Assembly (NCBI GenBank): GCA_022770625.1
Contig: JALEHK010000089.1
Location: forward strand, 1-57,479
Length of the DNA stretch: 57,479 bases
Direction of reading: 5' to 3'
DNA from: Oscillospiraceae bacterium
GTDB lineage: Bacteria; Bacillota; Clostridia; Oscillospirales; Ruminococcaceae
This document shows positions 35,102-42,673 of the stretch, piece after piece (positions within the stretch are counted from its first letter, which is position 1; each line of letters opens with the position of its first letter). Below the pieces are notes generated by a model, which saw only the letters and a list, made by a program, of their open reading frames with translations, was not told the DNA's origin and ran no database searches. The translations under genes and the position numbers were made by a program.

Positions 35102-36253
35102 ATGAGCAGATTCGGAAAAAGCCCCGCCGGAAAGGAACTGCGCGTGAGAAGCGTGCGCGGATATTTCAAACGGCTGGATAAACCGCTCTTTCTGCTGACT
35201 GCGGCCGCGGTTATCTATGGACTTATCGTCCTTTACTCGGAGCTTTCCATTCAGTTTATTACCCGCCGCGCTTTCTATGTTCAACTGGGTGCCGGTGTGG
35301 GCGGTCTTTTCTGTATGGCGCTGATGGAGCAGATCGATTATCATCGTCTGGCCGCCGGTTGGAAAATACATCTCCCGGTAACGCTCGGGCTGACGCTGCT
35401 GACCTTTACGAGTCTCCCGGTCGTTTACCGTCCTGAGGGGTCGGATGACAGCGCATGGCTGCGGTTGGGCGCTTTTTCAGTCCAGCCGGGTGAACTGCTC
35501 AAATTCTCCTTTATCCTTACCTTTGCGTGGCATTTGTCGAAGGTTCAGGAGGATATCAACCGTCCGCGGGAAGTGCTTCTTTTGTGTCTGCACGGTGCTG
35601 TACCCTGTGTCCTGATCTTTTTGCAGGGGGATATGGGAAGCGCGCTGATCTTTTTCTTCATCTTTCTTACGATGATGTTTGTTTCCGGGCTTTCTCATCG
35701 GTATATCCTGTTAGGGATAGGCGTGTGTACGGCAGTTGCGCCGGGGGTATGGATGCTGCTCCCTGATTATATCCAGAACCGCTTCCTTGTTCTGCGCGAT
35801 CTTGACAGCGCTCCGCTGAAAGAAGCGTACCAACAGCTGATGGCCAGACGGATCCTCGGATCGGGGCAGACATTCGGAAAAGGCGTTTTTTCGGATCATT
35901 TCACCTATGTTTACGCGATTGAAAACGATCTCGTTTTTGCCCATATCGGTCAGGCGCTCGGTTTTGCCGGGTGTACGGCGGCCCTCTTGCTATTGACAGC
36001 AATTTGTGGTAAAATACTTTTAAATATCCGCAGTTCGCGGGATTATCTCGGAAGCAGCATTGCCGCCGGTGTTTTTGCGATGATTTTTTTTCAATCGGCG
36101 CTGAATATCGGGATGGTGCTGGGAGTTCTGCCGGTTATCGGCGTGACGCTTCCGTTTTTCAGTCAGGGCGGCAGTTCGCTCGCCGTAAGCTGTCTTGCGG
36201 TCGGACTGGTGCTGAGTGTTTATGCACAAAGCCGTCGGCCTCAGAAACGTTGA
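35102..36253 (+). CDS. SEDS-family peptidoglycan polymerase (RodA/FtsW/SpoVE type)
   Basis: 383 aa with about ten membrane helices. The motifs LQGDMGSALIFFFIF and NIGMVLGVLPVIGVTLPFFSQGGSS are the SEDS signatures; the long extracellular loop (about residues 215-265) carries the usual conserved region. SEDS proteins polymerise lipid II together with a class B penicillin-binding protein. None is adjacent, so I cannot say whether elongation, division or spore cortex is served. ATG follows GGGGAGGG. rsmD, coaD and a coiled-coil gene follow on the same strand. Confidence 0.9.
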   Translation: MSRFGKSPAGKELRVRSVRGYFKRLDKPLFLLTAAAVIYGLIVLYSELSIQFITRRAFYVQLGAGVGGLFCMALMEQIDYHRLAAGWKIHLPVTLGLTLLTFTSLPVVYRPEGSDDSAWLRLGAFSVQPGELLKFSFILTFAWHLSKVQEDINRPREVLLLCLHGAVPCVLIFLQGDMGSALIFFFIFLTMMFVSGLSHRYILLGIGVCTAVAPGVWMLLPDYIQNRFLVLRDLDSAPLKEAYQQLMARRILGSGQTFGKGVFSDHFTYVYAIENDLVFAHIGQALGFAGCTAALLLLTAICGKILLNIRSSRDYLGSSIAAGVFAMIFFQSALNIGMVLGVLPVIGVTLPFFSQGGSSLAVSCLAVGLVLSVYAQSRRPQKR

Positions 36254-36298
36254 GATTATTATCCCTTGTCCCAAAAGGTCGGGGCAGAAAGGAAACAT

Positions 36299-36853
36299 AT
36301 GAGAGTAATTACCGGTATTGCGCGCGGCCGCAAGCTCGAAACGCTGGACGGTCTGGATGTCCGTCCGACAACGGAAGTTGTCAAGGAAGCGGTTTTCAGC
36401 ATGATTCATTTCCGGCTGCCCGGAGCACGGGTCGCCGATATTTTTGCGGGCAGCGGGCAGATGGGAATTGAAGCCCTTTCCCGCGGAGCTGTTTCGACGA
36501 CCTTTGTTGATCAATCCAAGGCATCCCTTACTGTCGTCAGACGGAATCTTCAGTCAACCGGGTTGGGGGAAAATGCAGTGGTTCGTCAGGAATCCGCTGA
36601 AAGTTTTCTTTCCCGGACAACGGAAACGTTCGACCTGATTTTCCTTGATCCGCCGTACAATAAAGGCTTCGGCGAAAAGCTTCTCCCGCTTTTGGGACGT
36701 GCGCTTGCAAAAGACGGTCTGGTTCTTTTTGAACATTCCCGCGATGAAGATTTTCCTGAAAAGGTCGGGGGCTTAAAACGAGTCAAAGAATATCGCTACG
36801 GGAAAACACTCATAACGACCTATACCCATGACATCGAAGACGCAGAAGGGTAA
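36299..36853 (+). CDS. rsmD: 16S rRNA (guanine(966)-N2)-methyltransferase
   Basis: 184 aa from ATG 36299 behind AAAGGAAA. It methylates G966 of 16S rRNA using SAM. The N-terminal MRVITGIARGRKL, the region RPTTEVVKEAVFSMI, the SAM-binding ADIFAGSGQMGIEALSRGA and the catalytic DPPY (IFLDPPYNKGF) are all present. In many Firmicutes rsmD precedes coaD, exactly as here. A gap of 29 bases separates the two genes. Confidence 0.93.
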   Translation: MRVITGIARGRKLETLDGLDVRPTTEVVKEAVFSMIHFRLPGARVADIFAGSGQMGIEALSRGAVSTTFVDQSKASLTVVRRNLQSTGLGENAVVRQESAESFLSRTTETFDLIFLDPPYNKGFGEKLLPLLGRALAKDGLVLFEHSRDEDFPEKVGGLKRVKEYRYGKTLITTYTHDIEDAEG

Positions 36854-36882
36854 TCTCTGCGCTTTTAAAGGAGGAGTTTTTC

Positions 36883-37365
36883 TTGAAGAAAACAGCGGTA
36901 TGCCCGGGCAGCTTTGATCCGATCACGGCGGGACATCTCGACATCATCAGCCGCGCCTCCAAGCTGTTCGATCAGGTAGTTGTGCTGATTTCTGTAAATG
37001 CCGCCAAGCATACGGCGTTTACCCTTGAGGAACGGGTGGCGCTGGCGCAGAAAGCAACGGCTCATCTGGAAAATGTCCGCGTTGAAAGCTCGGACGGACT
37101 GCTGGTCGATTATCTGCGCGACCTTGGCGATTGCGTGATCGTAAAAGGTCTGCGGGCGGTTTCGGATTTTGAATACGAGTTTCAGATGGCGCTTGCCAAT
37201 AAAAAACTCTATGACGGCGCGGAAACGATCTTTCTGACGACCGGAGCGGAAAATATGTATTTAAGTTCCAGTCTTGTCAAGCAGATCGCTCAGTTTGGCG
37301 GGGACATCAGTGGGTTTGTGCCCGACTGTATCCTTGAGGAAATTAAAAACCGTCTTGTAAAATAA
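36883..37365 (+). CDS. coaD: Phosphopantetheine adenylyltransferase
   Basis: 160 aa from TTG 36883, behind AAAGGAGGAG. It adds AMP to 4'-phosphopantetheine, the penultimate step to coenzyme A. The nucleotidyltransferase motif GSFDPITAGHLDII and the C-terminal YLSSSLVKQIAQFGG are intact; KGLRAVSDFEYEFQMA also fits. Length matches the family. The TTG start is chosen because no ATG lies between the ribosome site and conserved sequence. Confidence 0.96.
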   Translation: MKKTAVCPGSFDPITAGHLDIISRASKLFDQVVVLISVNAAKHTAFTLEERVALAQKATAHLENVRVESSDGLLVDYLRDLGDCVIVKGLRAVSDFEYEFQMALANKKLYDGAETIFLTTGAENMYLSSSLVKQIAQFGGDISGFVPDCILEEIKNRLVK

Positions 37366-37424
37366 AAATGAATTTCCGTCGCCGTCCGGAAGTTGGGCGC
37401 GGCTGATAAGGAAAGGGAATCGAT

Positions 37425-37883
37425 ATGGAGAAAATGGATAATACGGTTGAAGAGATCGTAAGCATGATGGAAACGATCGTTGACGAGGCTAAATTTTTCC
37501 CGATGAGTCACGGAAAAGTTATGATCGAGAAGGATCAGTTTCTGGATATGCTGGCGGATCTCCGCGAGGCGCTTCCTAGAGAACTGGAGGATGCCCGCCG
37601 GATCGTTGCCGATCGCAGCAACATCCTTGAAAACGCAAAGAAGGATGCGGAGATGACCACCCGCGCGGCCGAAGACCGTGCAAAGCGGCTGATCGATCAC
37701 GATGAGATCGTCAAGCAGGCTCAGATGAAGGCAAACGAGATCATCTCTACTGCTCAGCTTCAGTCCAGAGAACTGAAAAAAGCAGCGATCGAGTACGCCG
37801 ACAGCGTTCTGGCACAGGTTGACGAACAGCTCAACAAATCGGTTGTCGAGGTGCGTCAGAGACGTCAGAGTTTCAGAAGATAA
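37425..37883 (+). CDS. Coiled-coil protein of the type found downstream of coaD in Clostridia
   Basis: 152 aa, highly charged. Residues about 30-60 resemble the dimerising start of DivIVA/SepF-like helices, and 60-150 read as continuous amphipathic helix (ENAKKDAEMTTRAAEDRAKRL, VKQAQMKANEIISTAQ). Proteins like this are often labelled as ATPase subunits because of coiled-coil similarity to V-type stalk proteins, but no ATPase motif exists. The ATG at 37425 follows AAGGGAAT. The function is unknown; position suggests a cell-envelope or division link (weak inference). Confidence 0.78.
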   Translation: MEKMDNTVEEIVSMMETIVDEAKFFPMSHGKVMIEKDQFLDMLADLREALPRELEDARRIVADRSNILENAKKDAEMTTRAAEDRAKRLIDHDEIVKQAQMKANEIISTAQLQSRELKKAAIEYADSVLAQVDEQLNKSVVEVRQRRQSFRR

Positions 37884-37888
37884 AGATC

Positions 37889-37918
37889 AAAAGGACTGGG
37901 GAGACTCGGTCCTTTTTT
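37889..37918 (+). terminator. Terminator after the coaD cluster
   Basis: AAAAGGAC (37889-37896) pairs with GTCCTTTT (37909-37916), followed by further T. Confidence 0.8.
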
Positions 37919-37932
37919 ATTTTGACCTTCTC

Positions 37933-37961
37933 TTGCGCAGGAGCAGCGGATGTGATAAAAT
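37933..37961 (+). promoter_or_regulatory. Promoter of the PfkB-like / TSUP pair
   Basis: TTGCGC (37933-37938), a 17-nt spacer and TAAAAT (37956-37961). Confidence 0.5.
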
Positions 37962-37996
37962 AAACGTAAGAAAAACATAAAGGGCGGGATTTTTTT

Positions 37997-38977
37997 ATGG
38001 AAGAAGCAAAAAAGGAGCATTTTGATCTCGTTGCGATCGGCGAAATTCTTGTTGCGATGCTGGAAATCGGGAAAAATGAGCAGGGAAACTCGATCTTTGC
38101 CGCGAATCCCGGCGAAGGTCCCGGGGGCGTTGCGGCGGCAGCCGCGCGGCTTGGAGCACGCAGTGCATATATCGCAAAGGTCGGGAACGATCCGCTTGGA
38201 CAATCGTTATATGAGATGCTTCGCTGGAGCGGGGTGGACGTGTCTCACGTTACCTTCGATCCGGATGAACCGACAACGCTGGCACTGATCCCATCGGAGG
38301 AAAGCGGCGGTCAGTCCGCCTATGTTCGATGCCCGGGAGCAGATGTGCGGATTTCTGAGGCAGAGCTTTCCCGCGACCTGATCGAATCAGCCTCTGTCTT
38401 TCACTTCGGTTCGGAAAGTCTGTACGATGAACCAGCGCGCAGCGCAACGCTTTCGGCTGTTCGGATCGCGAGAGAAGCGGGAGTCCTCGTCAGCTTTGCG
38501 CCCGGATGCCGTGTCTCTCAGTGCAAAAAACCGGAGACAGAGCTTGAAACGATTCGGAACGCTATCCGCCTGTGCGATATTCTCAGTGTAAAGAATGAAG
38601 AAATGGAACAGCTGACTGGAACGTCGAATCTCGAAGAGGGAAGTGCAAAGCTGTTAGCGGAAGGGCCTTTTCTGGTCATGATCACGATGGGGAACAACGG
38701 GGTTTTCTACCGCAAAGGAGAATGCACTGGTTATCAGCCCGTTGTGAAGAGAGTGGAAAACTATTATACGGGCGCGATCAGCGAAACCTTCCTCGGCGCG
38801 TTCCTGACGCGGTTGATCGAAACCGGCGCGCCGCGTGAAGTGAAGAAGGAAACGCTGGATGATATTCTCGGCTTCGCGATAGCGGCAGGCGCTTTAACGG
38901 CTTCCCGTCCCGGAACGATTCGCGCGATGCCTCAGAGAGAGGAAGTACGGCGGAGCCTGCAAGACTTGCAGAACTAA
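37997..38977 (+). CDS. PfkB-family sugar kinase-like protein with degenerate active site
   Basis: 326 aa, normal length for the ribokinase fold. The N-terminal part is conventional: LVAIGEILVAML, then the GPGGVAAAAARLGARSAYIAKVGNDPLGQ substrate region. But the second signature, normally TGAGDxF with the catalytic Asp, reads TGAISETFLGAF with one extra residue and no Asp, and the usual DPNxR reads APGCR. It may be a pseudokinase or a variant that uses Glu. The TSUP gene follows 12 bases after the stop. Substrate is unknown; translation of the altered motif was read directly from 38768-38807. Confidence 0.82.
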   Translation: MEEAKKEHFDLVAIGEILVAMLEIGKNEQGNSIFAANPGEGPGGVAAAAARLGARSAYIAKVGNDPLGQSLYEMLRWSGVDVSHVTFDPDEPTTLALIPSEESGGQSAYVRCPGADVRISEAELSRDLIESASVFHFGSESLYDEPARSATLSAVRIAREAGVLVSFAPGCRVSQCKKPETELETIRNAIRLCDILSVKNEEMEQLTGTSNLEEGSAKLLAEGPFLVMITMGNNGVFYRKGECTGYQPVVKRVENYYTGAISETFLGAFLTRLIETGAPREVKKETLDDILGFAIAAGALTASRPGTIRAMPQREEVRRSLQDLQN

Positions 38978-38989
38978 GGAAACGGCGGT

Positions 38990-39706
38990 ATGGTTTTATG
39001 GATCGCATCCGCTTTTGCAGCCTATTTTGTCAAGGGTGTCTGCGGGTTTGCCAACACCCTTGTCCTTACATCCATCCTGAGCTTTCGGGCGGTCAACGCG
39101 GATATTTCTCCCATTGATCTGCTGCTCGGGTATCCATCTAATCTGATTCTTGCGTGGAGAAATCGGAGAAGTCTGGATCCAAAGGTATGGATCCCGCTTT
39201 CACTGCTCGTTCTTGCCGGAAGTATTCCGGGTGCACTGCTGCTGAAAAATGCCGGAACGGGAACCATCCGGATCGTTTTCGGATTTGTCGTCATCTTTTT
39301 GGGCGCCGAGATGCTTTTGAGGGAATATGGGCACGGCCTTTCCGCGTCAAAGTCTCTGCTGGGATTGATCGGCGTATTATCCGGCGTACTGTGCGGGTTG
39401 TTCGGAGTCGGCGCACTGTTGGCAGCTTATGTCAGCCGCGCAACGACGGATATGACCGGATTTAAGGCGAATATCAGTACTGTTTTTATCGTGGAGAACA
39501 CCTTCCGTTTGTTTTTGTACGGAGCGCTCGGTCTGTTTACGACAGAAATCTTCCGTACTTTTCTGTTGCTGATCCCTTTTGCGCTTTTGGGCCTTTTCCT
39601 AGGCATAAAAAGCAGCGGTGTGCTCAGCGAAAAATTCGTTCGCCGACTCACCGCTGTCCTGCTTATTGTATCCGGTATTTCTCTGGTGATCAAAAATCTT
39701 CCGTAA
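38990..39706 (+). CDS. TSUP (TauE/SafE) family membrane transporter
   Basis: 238 aa with about eight hydrophobic helices in two similar halves. The N-terminal segment AAYFVKGVCGFANTLV and the later LSGVLCGLFGVGALLAAYV carry the paired glycine-rich motifs of the family. TSUP proteins export sulfite, sulfoacetate or related sulfur-containing anions, mostly without direct evidence. It is probably cotranscribed with the PfkB-like gene. ATG 38990 is preceded by AAGGAAAC. Its apparent terminator lies inside the 3' end of the convergent spoIIID gene. Confidence 0.87.
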   Translation: MVLWIASAFAAYFVKGVCGFANTLVLTSILSFRAVNADISPIDLLLGYPSNLILAWRNRRSLDPKVWIPLSLLVLAGSIPGALLLKNAGTGTIRIVFGFVVIFLGAEMLLREYGHGLSASKSLLGLIGVLSGVLCGLFGVGALLAAYVSRATTDMTGFKANISTVFIVENTFRLFLYGALGLFTTEIFRTFLLLIPFALLGLFLGIKSSGVLSEKFVRRLTAVLLIVSGISLVIKNLP

Positions 39707-39714
39707 GATATGAG

Positions 39715-40020
39715 CTATTTTTCAGCTTCTAAAGCCGCTCTGTTTTTCAGGGCGGCATATTTTTTTCGGGTGGCCAGTCCGCCGCGGATATGCCGTTCCT
39801 GCTTATTCAGATCCAAGAGTGCGCGCACCTGTCCGTAGAGCGTAGGACTGACCTCTTTCAGACGCACCGTTACATCTTTATGTACGGTGGATTTGGAAAC
39901 GCCGAACCGCTTGGACGTTTCGCGAACCGTGCTTTTCTTTTCGATCATGTATACGGCAAACTCGACACACCGTTCGCCCGCAGGCATGGATCTATATTCC
40001 GATCTGACTGTTTTTTTCAA
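39715..40020 (-). CDS. spoIIID: Stage III sporulation transcription factor SpoIIID
   Basis: 101 aa from TTG 40020, five bases after GGAGGGG; a longer frame upstream would overlap that site. The helix-turn-helix TVRETSKRFGVSKSTVHKDVTVRL and the following RHIRGGLATRKKY basic tail match SpoIIID, a mother-cell regulator that acts with sigma-E in sporulation. The C-terminal AALKNRAALEAEK extends slightly past the usual 83-93 residues. It lies downstream of the DeoR gene on the same strand and not beside mreB or spoIIQ as in Bacillus. Confidence 0.92.
   Translation of the reverse strand: MKKTVRSEYRSMPAGERCVEFAVYMIEKKSTVRETSKRFGVSKSTVHKDVTVRLKEVSPTLYGQVRALLDLNKQERHIRGGLATRKKYAALKNRAALEAEK
39734..39766 (+). 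terminator. TSUP terminator lying inside spoIIID
   Basis: GCCGCTCTG (39734-39742) pairs with CAGGGCGGC (39748-39756, one mismatch), followed by ATATTTTTTT. The stem codes for the last residues of SpoIIID on the other strand. Confidence 0.7.
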
Positions 40021-40092
40021 TTGAACCCCTCCGTCCGGCATTGCTACCAGATGGTATGCGGAGGAGGGGACGGTTATGCCGTTGTCCCGCGA

Positions 40093-40869
40093 TTAGTCTG
40101 TATTTTTAAAAGAAGGGGTGATGATCCGTACACCGGCGAAAGCGAGTGCCGACGTAAGTTCTTCCGGCGGAAGCTGATCGGTCACCAGACAATCGATGTC
40201 CGAAAGTGCTCCGATCCGGTATAAACAGCCTCGCCCGAACTTACTCGAATCGCAAAGCAGCACCTTCTTTTCAGCGCCGCGGATCATCTGCTCCTTAACT
40301 GCGCCCTGTTCAAAGCTGGACTCGGTAATTCCGGAAACGGAAAGCCCGCCGCAGGAGAAAAAGCACCAGCCTGGATGAAGGCGGGAAAGACAATTCAGCG
40401 TTTCTGCACCGTAAAGAGAACCGGAACTTGGACGGACGGTTCCCCCGGTCAGCACAATCCGCAGTTCGGGATATTCCGCCATTGACAGCGCATTGCGCAG
40501 ACCATTGGTGATCACCGTAAGATCCTGATAACCGGAAAGAGAGGGGATCATCGCTCCGGCGGTCGAACTGGAATCGAGAAAAAGGGAAGACCCATCGCTC
40601 AAAAGCCCGGCGGCCATCGTTCCGATCAGCTTTTTCTGACGGCGGTTTTCCTGCTCACGGATGCGGGCGGAGGCTTCGTCGCTGCTTGGCTCGTAAAGAA
40701 CCGCTCCGCCGTGCGACCGGCGGATCAGCCCGGCGTTCTCCAGATCAGAAAGATCCCGGCGGATGGTCGATCCGGAAGCAAAAAGCGCTGCGGAAAGTTC
40801 AGCAACAGTCGCGCTTTTTTTCCCCCGCAGGATATTCATGATCTCTTCCTGACGCTGCAAAGTCAGCAT
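40093..40869 (-). CDS. DeoR-family repressor, probable regulator of L-rhamnose catabolism
   Basis: 258 aa. The N-terminal winged HTH (RQEEIMNILRGKKSATVAELSAAL, then STIRRDLSDLENAGLIRRSHGGA) is the DeoR signature; residues about 75-250 form the sugar-phosphate sensor domain with LDSSSTAGAM and VLTGGTVRPSSGSLYG. It is divergent from rhaB-rhaA-rhaD. In Bacillus subtilis a DeoR-type protein (RhaR/YulB) represses the rhamnose operon, so the same role is inferred here. A duplicated candidate operator lies in the shared region. ATG follows AGGAGT. Confidence 0.88.
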   Translation of the reverse strand: MLTLQRQEEIMNILRGKKSATVAELSAALFASGSTIRRDLSDLENAGLIRRSHGGAVLYEPSSDEASARIREQENRRQKKLIGTMAAGLLSDGSSLFLDSSSTAGAMIPSLSGYQDLTVITNGLRNALSMAEYPELRIVLTGGTVRPSSGSLYGAETLNCLSRLHPGWCFFSCGGLSVSGITESSFEQGAVKEQMIRGAEKKVLLCDSSKFGRGCLYRIGALSDIDCLVTDQLPPEELTSALAFAGVRIITPSFKNTD

Positions 40870-40888
40870 GGCAAAGGACTCCTTTCAT

Positions 40889-40957
40889 CTTGCGCAAGTC
40901 TGCACATTTCTGCTCATATTATATCATACTCTTGCGTGATTTTCAACTTTCTGAGCA
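40889..40957. promoter_or_regulatory. Candidate DeoR operators, two degenerate copies
   Basis: CTTGCG-n12-TTTCTGCTCA (40889-40916) recurs as CTTGCG-n11-TTTCTGAGCA (40931-40957), about 42 bases or four helical turns apart. The copies flank the -10 of the deoR promoter and reach the upstream edge of the rhaB promoter. Confidence 0.5.
40918..40946 (-). promoter_or_regulatory. Promoter of the DeoR gene
   Basis: On the minus strand TTGAAA (40946-40941), a 17-nt spacer and TATAAT (40923-40918), inside the candidate operators. Confidence 0.75.
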
Positions 40958-40961
40958 AATA

Positions 40962-40990
40962 TAGACAGAAATAAAGTTTTATGCTATGAT
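40962..40990 (+). promoter_or_regulatory. Promoter of rhaB-rhaA-rhaD
   Basis: TAGACA (40962-40967), a 17-nt spacer and TATGAT (40985-40990), starting five bases after the second candidate operator. Confidence 0.65.
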
Positions 40991-41054
40991 AAAGCTAACA
41001 TAAAACGTTTATATGCAGACAGAGATCATTCTAAATGAAAGAGAGGAAACGGAT

Positions 41055-42521
41055 TTGAAACGTCTTCTGGCTTTTGACTTCGGAGCATCGAGCGGGCGCG
41101 CGATGCTTGCGCAGTACGATGGAGAGAAAATCACCATGGAAGAGATCCATCGTTTTTCCAATGACCCGGTCGAGGTTTGCGGAACTCTTTACTGGGATAT
41201 TCTCCGCTTGACCCATGAGATTTTTGCCGCCATCACCAAAGCGGTTGCCGCAGGCGGCTTCGACGCGATCGGGATCGATACATGGGGCGTCGATTTCGGA
41301 CTTTTGGATAAAAACGGACGGCTGCTCGGAAATCCTGTCCATTATCGTGACCGGAGAACCGATGATATTCCGGACGAGGTGTTCCAGAAGGTCTCCCGCG
41401 ATGAGATCTACCGCCGCACCGGTATCCAGTATATGCATTTCAATACGATCTATCAGCTTTACTATCTCGCGACCCGGGAACCGGAAACGCTGGCTCGTGC
41501 TGATGTCCTTTTGCAAATTCCTGACTTGATGGCGTATTTTCTTACCGGCGTCAAAAAAGGCGAACGCACCAACGCTTCAACGACCAATCTTCTTGACCCC
41601 GTTACCCGCGAGTGGGACAAAGAGCTTTGCGAAACAATCGGGATTCCGGCTTCCATTCTTCCTCCGCTGATCGACGCGGGAGAGGTATACGGGACACTGA
41701 GCAAAGAAATCTGCGAACGGCTCGGCTGCAAACCCGTTCCGGTCATCGCGGTCGGTACGCATGATACGGCTTCAGCGGTCGTCGCCGCTCCCGCTTCGGA
41801 AAAGGACTTTATCTATATCAGCTGTGGAACCTGGAGCCTTTTTGGAACCGAGAATGACCGGCCGGTTATGACGCAGGCCAGTATGGACGCGAACTTTACC
41901 AACGAAGGCGGTTATGACGGCACGATCCGTTTCCTGAAAAATATCATGGGACTCTGGCTGATTCAGGAATCGCGGCGTCAGTGGATCCGTGAAGGGGAAC
42001 AGGTCACCTTTAATCAGTTGGAACAGGAAGCGCTGGCAAGCAAACCGTTCGTCAGCTTTATAGATGTCGATCATCCTTACTTCGAGCGCCCCGGAAACCT
42101 TCCTGAAATGGTGCGCCGGTACTGCCGTGAAACGAGACAGACCGTTCCGGAGACGCGCGGCGAGGTGATGCGCTGCATCTACCAGAGCCTTGCGATGAAA
42201 TACCGCTATACCCTTTATAATCTTCAGGCGCTCACTGGAAAGGAATATCACGCGATTCATGTCCTTGGCGGCGGGATCAAGGATACCCTTCTCTGCCGGA
42301 TGACGGCGGACGCCTGCGGCATCGAAGTGCTTGCCGGTCCGGCAGAAGCAACCGTTACCGGAAATGTCGCTGTTCAGCTTATCAGTCTCGGAGAACTGGA
42401 TTCTCTTTGGGATGCACGAAAAGCGGTTCGGAATTCTACGCCGATTCAGAGCTATGCTCCTGAAAACGCGGAAGAATGGAATGCTCATTATCATTCGTAT
42501 TTAAAAGCCATCGGTCAATAA
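41055..42521 (+). CDS. rhaB: Rhamnulokinase
   Basis: 488 aa from TTG 41055, eight bases after GAGAGG. It phosphorylates L-rhamnulose to L-rhamnulose-1-phosphate. The FGGY-kinase entry DFGASSGRAML, the substrate segment GIDTWGVDFGLLDKNG, HYRDRRTD and the ATP site VAVGTHDTASAVVA with ISCGTWSLFGTE are intact; the C-terminal LGGGIKDTLLCRMTADACG is characteristic. It is first in the rhamnose operon. No rhamnose transporter is visible within the window. Confidence 0.94.
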   Translation: MKRLLAFDFGASSGRAMLAQYDGEKITMEEIHRFSNDPVEVCGTLYWDILRLTHEIFAAITKAVAAGGFDAIGIDTWGVDFGLLDKNGRLLGNPVHYRDRRTDDIPDEVFQKVSRDEIYRRTGIQYMHFNTIYQLYYLATREPETLARADVLLQIPDLMAYFLTGVKKGERTNASTTNLLDPVTREWDKELCETIGIPASILPPLIDAGEVYGTLSKEICERLGCKPVPVIAVGTHDTASAVVAAPASEKDFIYISCGTWSLFGTENDRPVMTQASMDANFTNEGGYDGTIRFLKNIMGLWLIQESRRQWIREGEQVTFNQLEQEALASKPFVSFIDVDHPYFERPGNLPEMVRRYCRETRQTVPETRGEVMRCIYQSLAMKYRYTLYNLQALTGKEYHAIHVLGGGIKDTLLCRMTADACGIEVLAGPAEATVTGNVAVQLISLGELDSLWDARKAVRNSTPIQSYAPENAEEWNAHYHSYLKAIGQ

Positions 42522-42578
42522 CCGTTCTGTTTGTGGGACAGGCGAAAAGCCGCGGCATTTAAATAACAAAGGTTATCC

Positions 42579-42607
42579 TTCCGCCGGTATTGTGGGATCC
42601 GGCGGAA
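42579..42607 (+). other. Intercistronic hairpin between rhaB and rhaA
   Basis: TTCCGCCGG (42579-42587) pairs perfectly with CCGGCGGAA (42599-42607), without a clean T run. It may stabilise the rhaB 3' end or attenuate read-through to rhaA. Confidence 0.6.
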
Positions 42608-42673
42608 AGAAATCTTTTTGAAAGAGAAATCTGAATATACCATACATCCATATTCAAAGAAAGGATTGTTTAC

